A program made the position numbers and the translations under genes. A stretch of 64,000 nucleotides of DNA from Quercus robur (lineage: Eukaryota; Streptophyta; Magnoliopsida; Fagales; Fagaceae): contig NC_065536.1 of the NCBI RefSeq assembly GCF_932294415.1, forward strand, positions 5,900,974 through 5,964,973, read 5' to 3'. The notes under the pieces are model-generated. The model did no database searches, was not told the DNA's origin, and saw nothing but the letters and a program-made list of their open reading frames with translations. Positions 20,791-32,745 of this stretch are shown piece by piece (within the stretch, counting starts at the first letter, position 1; every line of letters starts with the position of its first letter).

Positions 20791-22346
20791 TTCATTTTTC
20801 ATTATATTTACTAGGTTTTGTGGTAGGTTGATGTTCTTTCCTTCTTTCTTTAGCCATCTATCTAGGTTCTCATTTCCAAGTCCTCTATTACATATAAATG
20901 CAATGCAGGATCTTTGGAGGAAGCATCCAGTTACTCAGAGCCTATTCCCAAGGCATAATACCTTGTAGTTTAGCTTGACAAGAGACACTACAAAAGAACT
21001 TGGCATTGGAAAGTGAATAGTTGCTGAACGAGTATAACTATAAGTGAGATAGTAATGAGTTCCTACCTGTCTATACTCTTTTGTATTTTGAGTATGTGAA
21101 TCCTGTTTAGAGTTGGTCTCTTACCCCATCTTTTTTCTATGTACTTGCAGTTTTGAAATTATGTATATCTAGCAAGCTTAGTATAACAATCCCAAACACA
21201 CCAGGCCTAAAAGCTTTTTAAAAAAGATCATGGCTTAGTCAATGCCTATAAGTCATTTTCTTTTTCTTTATTGAATTAAGGAATAAAAATCGTAACGAAT
21301 GAAGAATTTTGAATTCCTTAATGATTATGTAGGGTAGAAAGCCCATGGAGAAAAGAGGGGGGGGGGGGGGTGTTTCCAAAATATACTTAACCAAGACACA
21401 TGTCATCTTCCTATTTGGGGTTGAAGCCTAAGGCTCCAAATATCTTTGGAACCAATCTTTTTTCTTTTAATATTGAATAACAGTAAGCATGATTGTTACA
21501 AGAAAGACTTTTAATCAAATGATGGGATTTGCAAAATATTATTATGGAAAAAGGTTTTATAGTATAACTTTTGCAAAATTCACCTAAGTTTAACTTGAAC
21601 ACACTCTCTATCAAATATTCACCCAATTTTATATCAATGGCCTTACTTGAAAATGCGACAACAATGACAAAACCTTAGTTCCAAAATTTTGAGGTCAGTT
21701 ATGGATCTTCAATACATTAACTACAGTCAGTTACATGTATTTTTTTCCTCCATTCTATTCTATCTAAAATTACACTTTCCGTTACTTGTTTAATTGACAT
21801 CTCCTTTTTTTATTACTTCTACTAAACCAGACAGGTAATTGTCTATGGGTGCTTGAAACATATTTTTAGTGAATACTGTCAGTGTGATAATTCTTTGGTG
21901 GATATTTTTATTTTTTTTATGGCGGTTCTGCATTTGATAGAAAAAGAGGAATTGTAAGAATGATTGTAAGGGCATCTTGGTAACAAATTTTGATTAATGC
22001 ACCGGATGAACTGCTAAAGATATGTTTAGAGATTAGATGTGAGCATGGATGGACTTACTACTTATGAGTCAAGAATTATATGTTTAATTGGCAGGCATTA
22101 GGGACATAAAAGCGTGTAAACAAGATTTGACCTGGAAGAACAAAATATAAGCATTTTCCATTTCTTAGATCCTTATTTGAGTGGATTTCAACTTCAGGAC
22201 AGTTTTCTATGTCTAATTTACTTGAGATGCTTGATCTTTGTATTATCGTGAATAGTTGTTGGTGTATCTTTTGTGTGCTTACCTTGTACAATGGGTTGCG
22301 CCCCTGCTCTTTAATGAATCTTCCTGTATTGCATTAGACTCCTACG
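20791..22346. other. Intergenic, unassigned
   Basis: AT-rich. G run at about 21357-21370. A short minus-strand frame at 22076-22291 contains LDIENCPEVEIHS, faintly like a leucine-rich repeat, but this is too little to call a gene. Nothing else seen. Confidence 0.4.
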
Positions 22347-22508
22347 TCAAGCTTTTTGGCTAAACTCTTGGGTTGACCACCTGGATGATCATTTCTTTAA
22401 CTCTGATATTCTGACTCTGAGTTGGCCTCAAGCTTTTTGGCTAAACTCTGGGGTTGACCATATGGATGATCCTTTCTTTAACTCTGATATTCTGACTCTG
22501 AGTTGACT
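22347..22508. repeat. 81-bp direct tandem duplication
   Basis: Two head-to-tail copies starting TCAAGCTTTTTGGCTAAACT at 22347 and 22428, differing at only a few positions. It lies just upstream of a LINE fragment and, read in frame with it, gives repeated FWLNS.VDH.DD-like peptides, so the duplication probably arose inside the LINE. Confidence 0.8.
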
Positions 22509-22850
22509 AAAATACAATGCCTGTGATAAGAAGAATGTTGATATGAAGCTTTACAATTGAGGAAACTATTTCTTGTTTGGAATTTGGTATTTATGGATCC
22601 AAAGAAACAAACTCAGCTTCAATAATGAAAACATAACCCTACTCTTCACACTGCTGTGAAAAAGCAAGTGCTGGAATTTATCTGCTGTCTAGGACTGCAA
22701 CCATCAAAAACCTCTTGTATCAGACAAGTCAGGTGGGTCTTACTCAATCTCAATTGGGTTAAACTAAAATCAGATGGCTCTTCCTTTGGAAATCCGAGAA
22801 GGACTGGCACTGGCAGTGGGGGTTTAATAAGAGATGACAAGTTATTCTAG
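22509..22850 (+). mobile_element. LINE fragment: end of RT region and start of RNase H
   Basis: WYLWIQRNKLSFNNEN (about 22583-22632) is the usual W.W..RN...F.. motif near the end of plant LINE ORF2. It is followed, in another frame, by WVKLKSDGSSFGNPRR and GGLIRDD, the start of the RNase H-like domain with its DGS motif. Frameshifts and stops make it a relic. Confidence 0.65.
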
Positions 22851-23207
22851 AGCCACAGGACACACCACCAGCATAGTTCCTTTTTTCTTTTCTCCTTTTT
22901 CCTTTTTTATGTAGTATTTGAATGTTACCAATGATTTTTTAAGGTTTTTTTTTTAAGAGTTGGTTGTACCATTTTTTTTAACAATTAATTCAAGGACACA
23001 TTTGGAATTGAACAATATTAGAGAAAATGTTTTCACAAATTGTTAGGCTGATAAGTTATAATTAGAGTAAAATCACTTTTAAATAGATTTATTATTAACA
23101 TTATTTTTACTATGCACTAATCTTAGAAAAATTCACATCAACACTTGTACAAAAATTCGTGTCACCAAATTTATTGTTTGAAACTTGGTTCAAAGTACCA
23201 AACCCCT

Positions 23208-23858
23208 TAGGGTCCGTTTGGGATCCGTTTATTTTACTGAAACTGAAAATTTTTTGTTGAAAATACTGTAGATAAAGGTAAAAGTTAGCTAAAATAGTAC
23301 AGTAGTAACCATGAATAGTATCAAAAAGTGCAGTAAGACCCATAAATAGTAGTAAAAATAAGCTGAATAGTAAAATATGCTAACTTTTTAACTTTTGCCA
23401 AACACATACTTAGGGTCCGTTTGGGATCCATTTATTTTGCTAAAACTAAAAATTTTTTGCTGAAAGTACTATAGATAAAAATAAAAGTTAGCTGAAATTA
23501 CTGTAGATAAAAGTAAAAATTAGCTGAAATAGTACAGTGTGACCCATGAATAGTACCAAAAATAAGTTAAATAGTAAAATAAGTTGGTAAAAATAATTTT
23601 TGTCAAATGGAAACTTAGTGTGCGAACGCGCTTCCCACGTCTGCATCTGCGTTTGTTTTTTTTTTCTTTTTTTTAAGCCGTGATTGTTGACTTTTCCCAT
23701 GAATAGTGCACATTGTGCGCTGTTCATGGGACCTATAAATTTCACTTTTCAACAACTTTTTCATTAAAATTGGGTCTCATGGTACTATTCATACATTTAA
23801 AAATTATTTTGTTACAGTATTTTCAGTTTTCAGCTGTATCCAATAGGACCCTTAGTTT
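23208..23858. mobile_element. Nested MITE cluster
   Basis: Two starts of the same element occur (TTAGGGTCCGTTTGGGATC at about 23208 and 23410), and one matching inverted end (CCAATAGGACCCTTA) at about 23845. Inside are repeated TAGCTGAAAT and ACAGTA motifs and a further block beginning GTGTGCGAACGCGC. The arrangement suggests a MITE of about 0.45 kb with part of a second copy tandem to it and another element inserted. No TSD could be fixed with confidence. Confidence 0.6.
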
Positions 23859-24929
23859 AAAAATTTGAAGGAAGTTGGCTTCAAAAGAAAAAGAATTACT
23901 ATTATAATAAGAATGATTTCAAGGCAATGAAAATGATGATGATTACTTGTTTATTAGGCCACCATAAGAATTACTTCTTTTTTAATTACGTAGATATCTT
24001 TGCCTCTGGCACCAATATTTATAAATTTGATAAAGTCAATAGTCTTAGCATAGCTGTAACGTGAAGTATTGCACATACTCTACAAAGGAAAGGAAGCATC
24101 ACGTGTGATTACTGATTATGCCTTGCTTGAGATATATATGTTGCATTAGCATTACTCCTAATGAAGTAATATTGCAAGATGCTTTTGTCCCTTTCTCTTT
24201 TTCAAGCCACAAAGCATAAATCTTATATTTATTCTCCTTTTTTTATTATTTAAATCTTCTCAATGATTATTAAAGTTTCAATGATTATTAAAGTTTTATT
24301 GATGTTCATCCTGCACATTGAGTTATAGGGTTGGATTTGTTGGGCTCTTTTTATTCTTTGCTAAAAACCCTGATTGTTATCAATTGTATCATTTTCTCCC
24401 AATTAATTCCAATGCACATTTGAAATTGAAAATTTCTATAGTCACAATTTTTTTAGGGGAATAGTTACCTTTTCCCAAAACTTGTTAAGATGGTAAGTTA
24501 ATGTTGGAACAATATCATTTTCTTATTAACTCACTGTTAACATCATTTTTATGATACAATAATCACAACAAACAACATCAATAATTTTTTTTTTTTAAAT
24601 ATTGTAAAATTTGTTTTGATATTTTGATTTATCATATGCCAAACCCTTTTAAAATAAGTAGTTAGAAAGGAAGTTAAGTGCGTATATAGAAATTGAGTTT
24701 TACATTGGCCATCACTGTTTAGCCAGAGAGTGAGAAACTATATGGGAGGAGTAAAGTGGGTTGAAAAACTATACATGAGCCATCATTAATTTGAAACACC
24801 TTATTACAAATGTCCACGGGCCCAAACTTTTACCACCCTTTCTATAGGTGGGTGCTTAATATGCTTGAAAGTTCAATATCAAGAGACAAGCATGATTTTT
24901 GGCTAGGAATCACCTACAACTCTTATAAG

Positions 24930-24971
24930 TTAAAAAATAAAAAATAAAAAATAAAAAATAAAAAATAAAAA
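24930..24971. repeat. (AAAAAAT)n short tandem repeat
   Basis: About six copies of a 7-base AAAAAAT unit, at the site where unit I carries its 202-bp retroposon. Confidence 0.8.
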
Positions 24972-26546
24972 ACACTTTTAATCTCCTTAAGCAAGATGAG
25001 GAAAATTTAGAAGTAGGCCCACATGAAATTTCCAAAGTACAATTTTGAGAAATTTCTACCTCAAAATTCATCATACGCAAGAGATAGAACTTTATGTGTG
25101 TATAACCTAGTAAGAGATACAAAACAAAATCTCATTAATAAATGAGAAACTAACATTTTAGCATGGACATTTTTAGAAAAAAAAAAAAAAAAAAAAAAGG
25201 AAATGGTAGTAAGAAGTCATGACATGGATAAGTCAAATTAAAAAATATAAAAGATTAGATAAAAGAAAAAGAAAAGTATATAACTTTAAGTTGTTGGCAA
25301 GCAAGAATATATTTCTTGCCTGCTTGTGTTTTTGTTCTTTCTTGTTTCCTTTTCTCTTGAGTTGGTGAACGAATTTATTTTTTGATACCATAGGATACAC
25401 TATATATAGTAGAAGTCATTAATGAGTTCTTCATGACCTTGGTTCTAACAATATTGAAATTGAGGGTAACTTGGAGGCTAGGTGTGTTTTAAAGCCAAAA
25501 TTGAATTCTTCTTGTTGTAAGTATTAATAGTTGCTTTTGTAAATTTGTTCATATATACGCATGTTTTTCTATTATTATTCATAAATGGTAAGTTGCTATG
25601 CTTGCTTAAAATTTGTCATATAGATATTAAATGTAGTAAATTTCTATTGCACTTGGATTAATACTATATTTTTGTATCCTCAAACTATAGGCACGTAAAT
25701 TGAAAGTTATTATTTTAAAAGGTTTTGCTCTTTCTTTTTTGTATCCTCAAACTATAGTCACTGCTAAATTTTTTGTTGGAAGTTTTGTTTGAATGGCATT
25801 GTTGTTTTGAGTTATAGTGATTGACCTGACTTAAGTAAAAAGTTGCATAATAGAGAACTAACCATATCAAATATGAAAGCAAACTTAGCTGCACTTCCAA
25901 CTTGTTATATGGAACAATAAAAAAAAAACTTGGATTTGGGTTAATTACTTTTTGATGAATGGTAAGAATTGACATAAACAAAACAAAGTAAAAAAAAAAA
26001 AAAATTAAGTCTCAAGAATTGGTGGAATTTAAAGACATGGTTGGAACTTTTTTTTGTTAAAGTATTCTTATTATTTATTCTTAACATTTTAGATGCATTT
26101 CCTTTGAATAAAAAATCATATTTAAATTTAAATCATATCTATCTCAATTCTTTTAAGTTTAACATTGCCTTCCACTATTGAGAATGCCCAAAAAAAAAAA
26201 AAATATTTAACTAGAGGAAGTTACAGATTGTATACAAGAGATGAAGAAATCATCCATCATAACAGTTTTTTGCCGCAACCATAAAAATATTTCATCCCCA
26301 CCTAGGCCTCTTAAACAATCAGGCCCAAATCCAATTTTAATTCAAATCCAAACTTCTTTACTTTCTTTTATTAGACACAAAATCAAACACCTCATGTGCA
26401 AATGCTGCTCTCACTCACGCCCAAATTCTATACACACTCCTCCTTCATAAACGTTTGATCCCAAAACAAGAAGCCTTCAATCTTTTCTTAAATTAAAAAA
26501 ATCGGTGTTTCACACGCCTATTTCTCCTTCTTTGTTTCTTTTCATC

Positions 26547-26553
26547 TATATAG
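26547..26553 (+). promoter_or_regulatory. TATA box candidate of the DC1 gene
   Basis: TATATAG about 80 bases before the ATG, in a CT-rich context. The corresponding unit I sequence (about 4472-4488) also keeps a TATA run. Confidence 0.45.
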
Positions 26554-26631
26554 ATTTGGATTCAGCTTACTAGCCCTGTTGTATTGACTCACGTTATTTT
26601 GTTTGTGACTCTGTGCATGTGATACAAGAAG

Positions 26632-28119
26632 ATGGAGCAACAACAGCTTCTACATTTTTGCGATTCAAAGCATCCCTTGGTCTACAGTCTAGACTACAGT
26701 GGTGGAGATACTTGTCATGGGTGCCAAGAATCAGTTCATGGTCCTATCTACTATTGTCCAAATTCAGAATGCAGTAGTTGGTACCGTCATCATACATCAT
26801 GTGCGGAAGTACCCCTTGGGTTGCACCATCCCTTGCACCCATTACATCCTCTTATTCTTTTTGATGAAAAAACTGTTTATCCTGAAGAGAAAGAAAAGAG
26901 CAAATGCCAAGTCTGTAAAGAATCTCGCAGGGAATACACTTATCGCTGTTACCGTTGCGACTTCAACCTTCACATCAAATGTGCTGTTTTACAACATGAA
27001 GCTAAATTCCACGATCACCCATTGACTCCCTTTTGGAGGTGGATTACGTTCACTTGTGACATTTGTGGCAAAGAAGGCAAGTATGCTCCCATTGTGTGTC
27101 TCCCATGCGGTTTTTGTATTCATAGAAGATGCGCTTCTTTCCCACACAGAGTCAAAGTTGTACGTCACAGACACCCACTACACCTTACCCATTCTTCTCT
27201 TGAACTCCGTGAATCCGACTCCCGATTTTGTCAACTCTGTGTTCAAAAGGTGGACACACACTACGGGCTTTACTATTGCTCCAAATGCGATTTTGTTGTC
27301 CACCTCAATTGTGCTATAGATCGGAGAAACAAGGAGGACATAAATTTGCTGGAACTTAAAGATGAGGAGAACGAAGATGCAGAGCTCGATCAATTTGTTG
27401 AGTCAGCAACAGCTTACGAAGTCAAAAATATCAAAGTGGAGGAGGACGGAACTGAAATACCCACAAAAATTAAACACTTCAGTCATGAGCATGACTTAAA
27501 GCTCACTGATGAGGAGGTTCACAATAACGAAAAATGCAATGGATGTGTAAGAGCCATTTTCCCTCCTTTTTATAGATGTGTCAGATGTAGCTTCTTTCTT
27601 CATAAATCTTGTGCTAATTTACCAATGAAAAAGCGAAACCCACTTCATCAACACCCACTCACCCTCCAAAAGATGTTCACCTTGTGTGATGCTTGTTACC
27701 AGGAATGTAATGGTTTCTCCTACACTTGTAAGTCATGCAACTTTGATCTTGATGTTCAATGTAGTTTGGTCCCAGAAATCCTTACCCATGAAGGTCATAA
27801 GCACCGACTCATCCTCTCCTACACAAGCTTTGAACAGAGTTGCAGTAGTTGTGGTGATAGAAGAAAACTAGTATTCCGTTGTACTAGTTGTGAATTTGCA
27901 CTTGACTTTAAATGTGCGACACTACCACAAACCATAAGATACAAACAACATGAGCATCCCTTCACTCTCAGTTATGCAGCTGAAGATGACTCTGGTGAAT
28001 ATTATTGTGATATTTGTGAAGAAGAACGAAACCCAAACTATTGGTTCTACTACTGTGGAGATTGCACTTATCCTGCACATCCCAAATGTATTCTTGGGAA
28101 ATATCCAAATTGGAAGTAA
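26632..28119 (+). CDS. DC1 (Cys/His-rich C1) domain-containing protein
   Basis: A single-exon gene of 495 codons. Eight C1-like zinc modules follow one another, each with an H-P-L type start, two CxxC pairs and a final H/D..C: about residues 14-57, 72-117, 129-167, 181-227, 285-327, 341-377, 391-428 and 442-486. Ligand pairs are visible at C92/C95, C106/C109, C142/C145, C200/C203, C302/C305, C404/C407 and C459/C462. Modules 6 and 7 have Asp where the others have His (FDLDVQC, FALDFKC), as is common in the family. A linker rich in Glu and Asp (about 235-275) separates modules 4 and 5. No signal peptide or membrane segment. DC1 proteins bind zinc and are often implicated in stress responses, but no specific role can be read here. 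The start is supported by the in-frame ATG context AAGATGGAG, altered in the unit I pseudogene. This is the only intact copy in the window. Confidence 0.93.
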   Translation: MEQQQLLHFCDSKHPLVYSLDYSGGDTCHGCQESVHGPIYYCPNSECSSWYRHHTSCAEVPLGLHHPLHPLHPLILFDEKTVYPEEKEKSKCQVCKESRREYTYRCYRCDFNLHIKCAVLQHEAKFHDHPLTPFWRWITFTCDICGKEGKYAPIVCLPCGFCIHRRCASFPHRVKVVRHRHPLHLTHSSLELRESDSRFCQLCVQKVDTHYGLYYCSKCDFVVHLNCAIDRRNKEDINLLELKDEENEDAELDQFVESATAYEVKNIKVEEDGTEIPTKIKHFSHEHDLKLTDEEVHNNEKCNGCVRAIFPPFYRCVRCSFFLHKSCANLPMKKRNPLHQHPLTLQKMFTLCDACYQECNGFSYTCKSCNFDLDVQCSLVPEILTHEGHKHRLILSYTSFEQSCSSCGDRRKLVFRCTSCEFALDFKCATLPQTIRYKQHEHPFTLSYAAEDDSGEYYCDICEEERNPNYWFYYCGDCTYPAHPKCILGKYPNWK

Positions 28120-29898
28120 GGAGGCACTTAAACATTTGATTGTCACTGACACCCCTCAAGTGTAGTCTTCCTTGCAAAAAGTCGATCTATCAATGTGTCC
28201 CATGTAATTTCTATATCCTCAATTATTGTTTATAGAAAGGAAAAATCTGTTTTTAATTCTAATTTTAATATTTTCCTTTTCAGTTGAGCATTAGTTCTTT
28301 ATTGCTGAATTGAATGTATTATTACGACTGTCAAATATGGGTCTTCTTCACCTTTTATAACATTATGTTGAGATTGTTAGTGTGAATTTCTGTTTCTTTT
28401 CCAAACAAGTCATCTTTCCATTTTATTCTTGACATTACTTACATCATTAGTTTAGTTTTATATATTTTTGCAATCATCCTATATTCAAAATCTGCAACTC
28501 TAGGAGTAAAAAATCTAAATTTAACAAACAGTAGTTCGTTCATGCATTTTAAATTTCCCAATTAGATTTGATCCTATGTAATTTTATGTTTCCTTATCTA
28601 CTCCTATATTTTTTCTTTTAAAATACTATATATATCCTGAAGCTTTTCCTATGATGTTTCTTTCTCATGTTTTATTAATAGAGTTCATAGTTAGACTAAG
28701 TACTGTTCCAAGTGATTGTTTGATTTGAAACAATTTGTTGTTGCAACATAGAAGAGATATATTACTTCGTTTTAGGAGCTGTACTTGTAAATTGAACCGT
28801 TCTGTTGTATTGGCAATAGATCAAGATCAAGAACTATTTATTAGTGGCACTAGCATTTCTCCTCAAGATATATGTATTGTGACGTGTTGCCATGTTACAC
28901 AGGAGTTTTCTAGAATCTAGTATGTTTTGTTTGGTAATCCTCAGCATGTATAGGCCAAATTTGGTACTGATATTGGGGTCTTGTTAATGAGATGCTAGGC
29001 AATGTTACACACTATAGCTCTTAATTAACTGACATTTCAGCCATTACATTTCAAATCAATCCTTTTAGAAATCCTGTGATGTTTGAGGATTGTTTCTCTA
29101 TTTGAGTTAGGAAAGTTGTACAAGTTGAGTTTGATCCATGTTAGAACTGGTGTGGTTACCTTTAGTTTTATAAATTTATCTCAAAGGACCTTCAATTTTT
29201 ATGCACTAATGATCCAATGAGTTCAGAAGCATATCTACTTGCTAGGTACCATCCCTCATTTGTGACCATTTTGATGTATGTAGTGTGCCAGTAGTTGCCA
29301 TGCACAGTTGCACAAATCCACATGCATATTCACTTCTATAAACATTAATCATGAAAGGATGAATCCGATTCTATAAAATTCATTGTAGACATAAGTTGCA
29401 TTTGAATACCGTCTTAAGCATATATCTAATTTTAAGTAGTATTACCAATGCTTTCCCTTTAGCTTACTATAGAAAGAACAAATGTGGTTTTAATTTTAAT
29501 TTTTATATTTTCCTATTGAGCTGAACTTTAGTTTTTTATTGTTAAACCTAATGTGGTATTAGGGCTGTTCACTGGTGTTGCTCACTAATGGAAGCCAAGT
29601 CGCTGACCTCATTAGTGAAATTAATAAACAACCTTCAAATTTAGCAACTGGAGATAAGTTTCACTCTTTCTCTCTCTCTTCCTCTATTTTTTTTTCCTGA
29701 TTTCCTTTGTTATGTTTTTTGTTTTTTTGGTGGAATTGTGATGGTTTGTGGCTGATCTGCTTTAGGTGGGTTCGTTTAGGTGTTTTGAACAACATTTGAG
29801 TGGATTATGGGTGAATGAGTGATTGGGAGTTGGAACATTTGCCTACTGCTGATGATGTGACCATTGTGGAGTTGCTTCTGGAGTTTCAATTTGAGGGT
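28120..29898. other. DC1 3' flank and non-coding sequence
   Basis: Contains the DC1 3' untranslated region and AT-rich DNA. The motif around TTTATAGAAAGGAAAAA.CTG at 28228 recurs imperfectly at 29467 and 15393. No other gene supported. Homology to unit I resumes at about 29690. Confidence 0.5.
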
Positions 29899-29906
29899 AT
29901 CCTACC
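29899..29906. repeat. Left target-site duplication of the hAT-like element
   Basis: ATCCTACC, repeated exactly at 31149-31156. Unit I has a single copy (about 4970-4977), showing the empty site. Confidence 0.85.
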
Positions 29907-31148
29907 CATGGTTTTAAAAACCGGAACGGACAAAGAATCGGAAAAGAGACTGATTATCGGTTTTATGGTCCGACCGGGGTCCGACCGATGGTCGAACCGA
30001 TGATGTCATAATTAATATTATTTAAATATTTATATGAATTTTGAATTTAATAACTTATTTTAAGAAAATATAAAATATAGAATTTTTCTTTTTCTTTTGT
30101 TGCATACTACTTTTTTTTCTAGTAAGTAATTGTTGACAAAAAAAAAATCTATTATTAAGGTTTCATATATTTATTTTTATAAATAATAGTCTAACTTTAA
30201 TTATTTATCTATTCAAAAAAAATTTAAAAAAAAAAAAATCCCTCAAAGTCAAGTGATTAGACAACTCACTGACACAATGACATACCAATTAGTATGACCA
30301 ATCTACTTTCCCACCATTTCACTCCCCACCACACACGTATACGTATACCCTTCTTTAATGAAAAAAAAAAAAAAAAAAAGAAGGAGAATGGCAGAGAGAG
30401 GTAATTTCGGAGAAATGTAGCTCTTGTTTGGGAAGGTGGAAGTGGATTTATATGGCTGTGCACTTAAGCACACTTCCGTTTCTTTCTTTCTTTCTGTAAC
30501 TTTCTCTTTCCCACATTCATACAGAGAGAGAGAGAGAGAGAATATCACAGAGACATACAGAAGCAGTAAACCCAACTCTAGCACCCCACCAACCTCTCTC
30601 TGTTGTCAATCGAGCACCCCACACGGTTTACTATCAAAAAGTTTTATTTTTTCAGTTCTCAGTGTTTTGTATTTTGTCCTCCAGTACCTCCATCCATCCC
30701 TCTCTCTCTCTCTCTCTCTCTGTGGAAGTTAGATCTCCATCAGATCCTCTCATTCACTGCCTCACCGAAGAGCTGTGGTTTCAACACCAAGCATGAGCAT
30801 TCAGTAATTTTCTCCCTCTCTCAAGCCTAGTAGATCTAAGAAAAAAGAAGATTTTTTTAGCAAAAAATCTGTCCTTACCCACTTAGACCGGCAGATCTGA
30901 GAAAAAATAAGAATTTTTATGCAAAATAAAGCTCCATTTGGACCATTTCAGATCTCTTTCATCAATTCTGCAAAACCGGTTCAACCATTTCGGTTTCCGG
31001 CTTTTCCGGTTGAACCAACGGTTACCGGTTAAATCCGGTTTTTCTTACATTTTCGGTTTTTAAACATAACCGGACCGGATTACTGTCCGGTTCCCGGTTG
31101 AACCGATCGAACCGGCCGGTCCGGTCCGGTCTGGTTTTTAAAACTATG
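29907..31148. mobile_element. Non-autonomous hAT-like element, 1242 bp
   Basis: Flanked by an exact 8-bp duplication (ATCCTACC). The ends are inverted repeats: left CATGGTTTTAAAAACCGGAA, right (reverse complement) CATAGTTTTAAAAACCAGAC. Subterminal regions carry many CCGG/ACCGG motifs at both ends (GACCGGGGTCCGACCGATGG; CCGGCCGGTCCGGTC), as usual for hAT elements. Unit I has the empty site at about 4977. No transposase frame. The middle (30410-30850) has (GA)n and (CT)n tracts and looks like a plant 5' leader, so a host sequence may have been captured; this is inference. Confidence 0.9.
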
Positions 31149-32334
31149 ATCCTACCAATTTGACAAAAGGTCTTATGGACCTCAAGTCTCAAGTTGCATC
31201 AATAATATACAACCAAGTAAGGCCGATAACTTTAAAAATTACTTCTTTATATTTTTTTGATAAATTTACCTATTATTTTGTTGCAATAAAAATTATTAGT
31301 TATACGGTTATACCTAACTTACAAATTCTCTGAAGGTATATAAAAAATTTTTAGAAGTAATTGCTAGTAAAAATGTGAGGCTGGACTTTTCTTCTAAAAG
31401 TCATCTACTATTTTTCTTAAATAATACCCAAATTACCAAAAATAGCAACTTATTGCATCCTTACGTATGGAGAAATTCTCTTAAATGGAGGTGCAGTTGT
31501 TTTCATCAAAATAACTCCTGAAATGAAGAAGATAAGTTTCAAAAACATGTGAAATGTAAAGTTATGTATGGTGATATGATGTACTATTTCATCCATTCAT
31601 TGTGTCTATGTAGTGTTTTTATAACTAGACATAACAAATAGAATTCATCTGAGATTTTACTTTGTGTTTACTCATGATGAAAAGCCCACTAGTTGAAAAA
31701 CATTTTGTAATTTAGCATTGCTTTAATTTTTGCAAATGATAATAGCATGCTATTGTGTAATCTTTTAGTTTTCCATTATATATATTTGACTAGTGAGCTC
31801 CTAAGGTGCCAACATTGAAATTGATATGGTAGTGTAGTTCACGTTATGTTGCAACAATCTAGACTATAATTAGAGTTTTTTAGTTTTTCAAGTTTGATGT
31901 TTGTGGATAACAATGATGGGTCATAGTCATACGCCGTCCATTATCTGGTTACGAATTTTGGCACTTTTAAGGTGGGTTTGTCTTTGATTGAAAAGTCTTA
32001 GATGGAGGAGTTAGGTGAACAATGGAAGAAGCAGGGGAAACAATATGATCATTATCACTTGAAGTAGAATGCTTTGAAGAGATAACAGAAAAAAGGTTAT
32101 ACTGGATCTGAGTAATGGGGTTGATCAGAATAAATATAACGGAGAACAAGAGCTATTCTTGTCTTAAGTATTTCTACTTGGCAGATTCCTTTAAGTTTGG
32201 ATGCTATAATAGCTTGGATACTTCAAGGCCAGCTTTGTGGGAGAGAGTGGTGAAGATGGTTTTTGGTTTGATAGAAACCTTAAAGATAAAGGAGTTAGAT
32301 AACAATACAAGAAAAAACAATGTTAAAAAATTCT
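31149..32334. other. Non-coding part of unit III
   Basis: Collinear with unit I 4978-6129. The short open frames do not match between copies, so they are unlikely to be coding. Confidence 0.55.
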
Positions 32335-32745
32335 AACTTGCTAATGAGTTATAGGTAAATTTTAGTGGCAGCCTAGCAGGTAGGTGTTCTTCTTGATGCT
32401 CCCATAATGAGGTACAAGACCCTGTAGTGGGCTGTGTACGTTCTTCCACAGCTCGCTTATCATTTGATTCCTCATGGACTTAATCGCCATTTACAGACCA
32501 CAAATTTCCTAGTAATTTCTCTTGTAACAATAGTAACATATTCTGGCTCAAACTATATCTCCTGCATTCTGCACAAACGAGTTCCAAGCCTCTTCTTCAT
32601 TTAGAAAATCTGCCATGACATCTTGATTTGTTATCATTTGCCTACGCATTCCAAAGATTGTGTTGTTAGTAGGATCTTACAGTTGGCTTGGTCATCGTTT
32701 TATGGAATTCCCACAATGTCAAAATCAATCTTATAGGGTCAGAAT
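32335..32745 (-). pseudogene. CC-NBS-LRR (NB-ARC) pseudogene fragment, unit III
   Basis: Minus strand, from about 32740 down: KIDFDIVGIP, a stop, NDDQANCKILLTTQS (RNBS-B), then after a frame change MRRQMITNQDVMADF and LNEEEAWNSFVQNAG (RNBS-C) at about 32625-32565, then degraded remains of the GLPL region and the LKLSY region near 32350. Same relic as in units I and II. Several stops and shifts; no P-loop or LRR seen. Confidence 0.78.

Noticed and set aside
29815-30003. 62-codon open frame spanning the left end of the hAT-like element
   Set aside because: Half of it is transposon end; the part shared with unit I is interrupted by deletions there.
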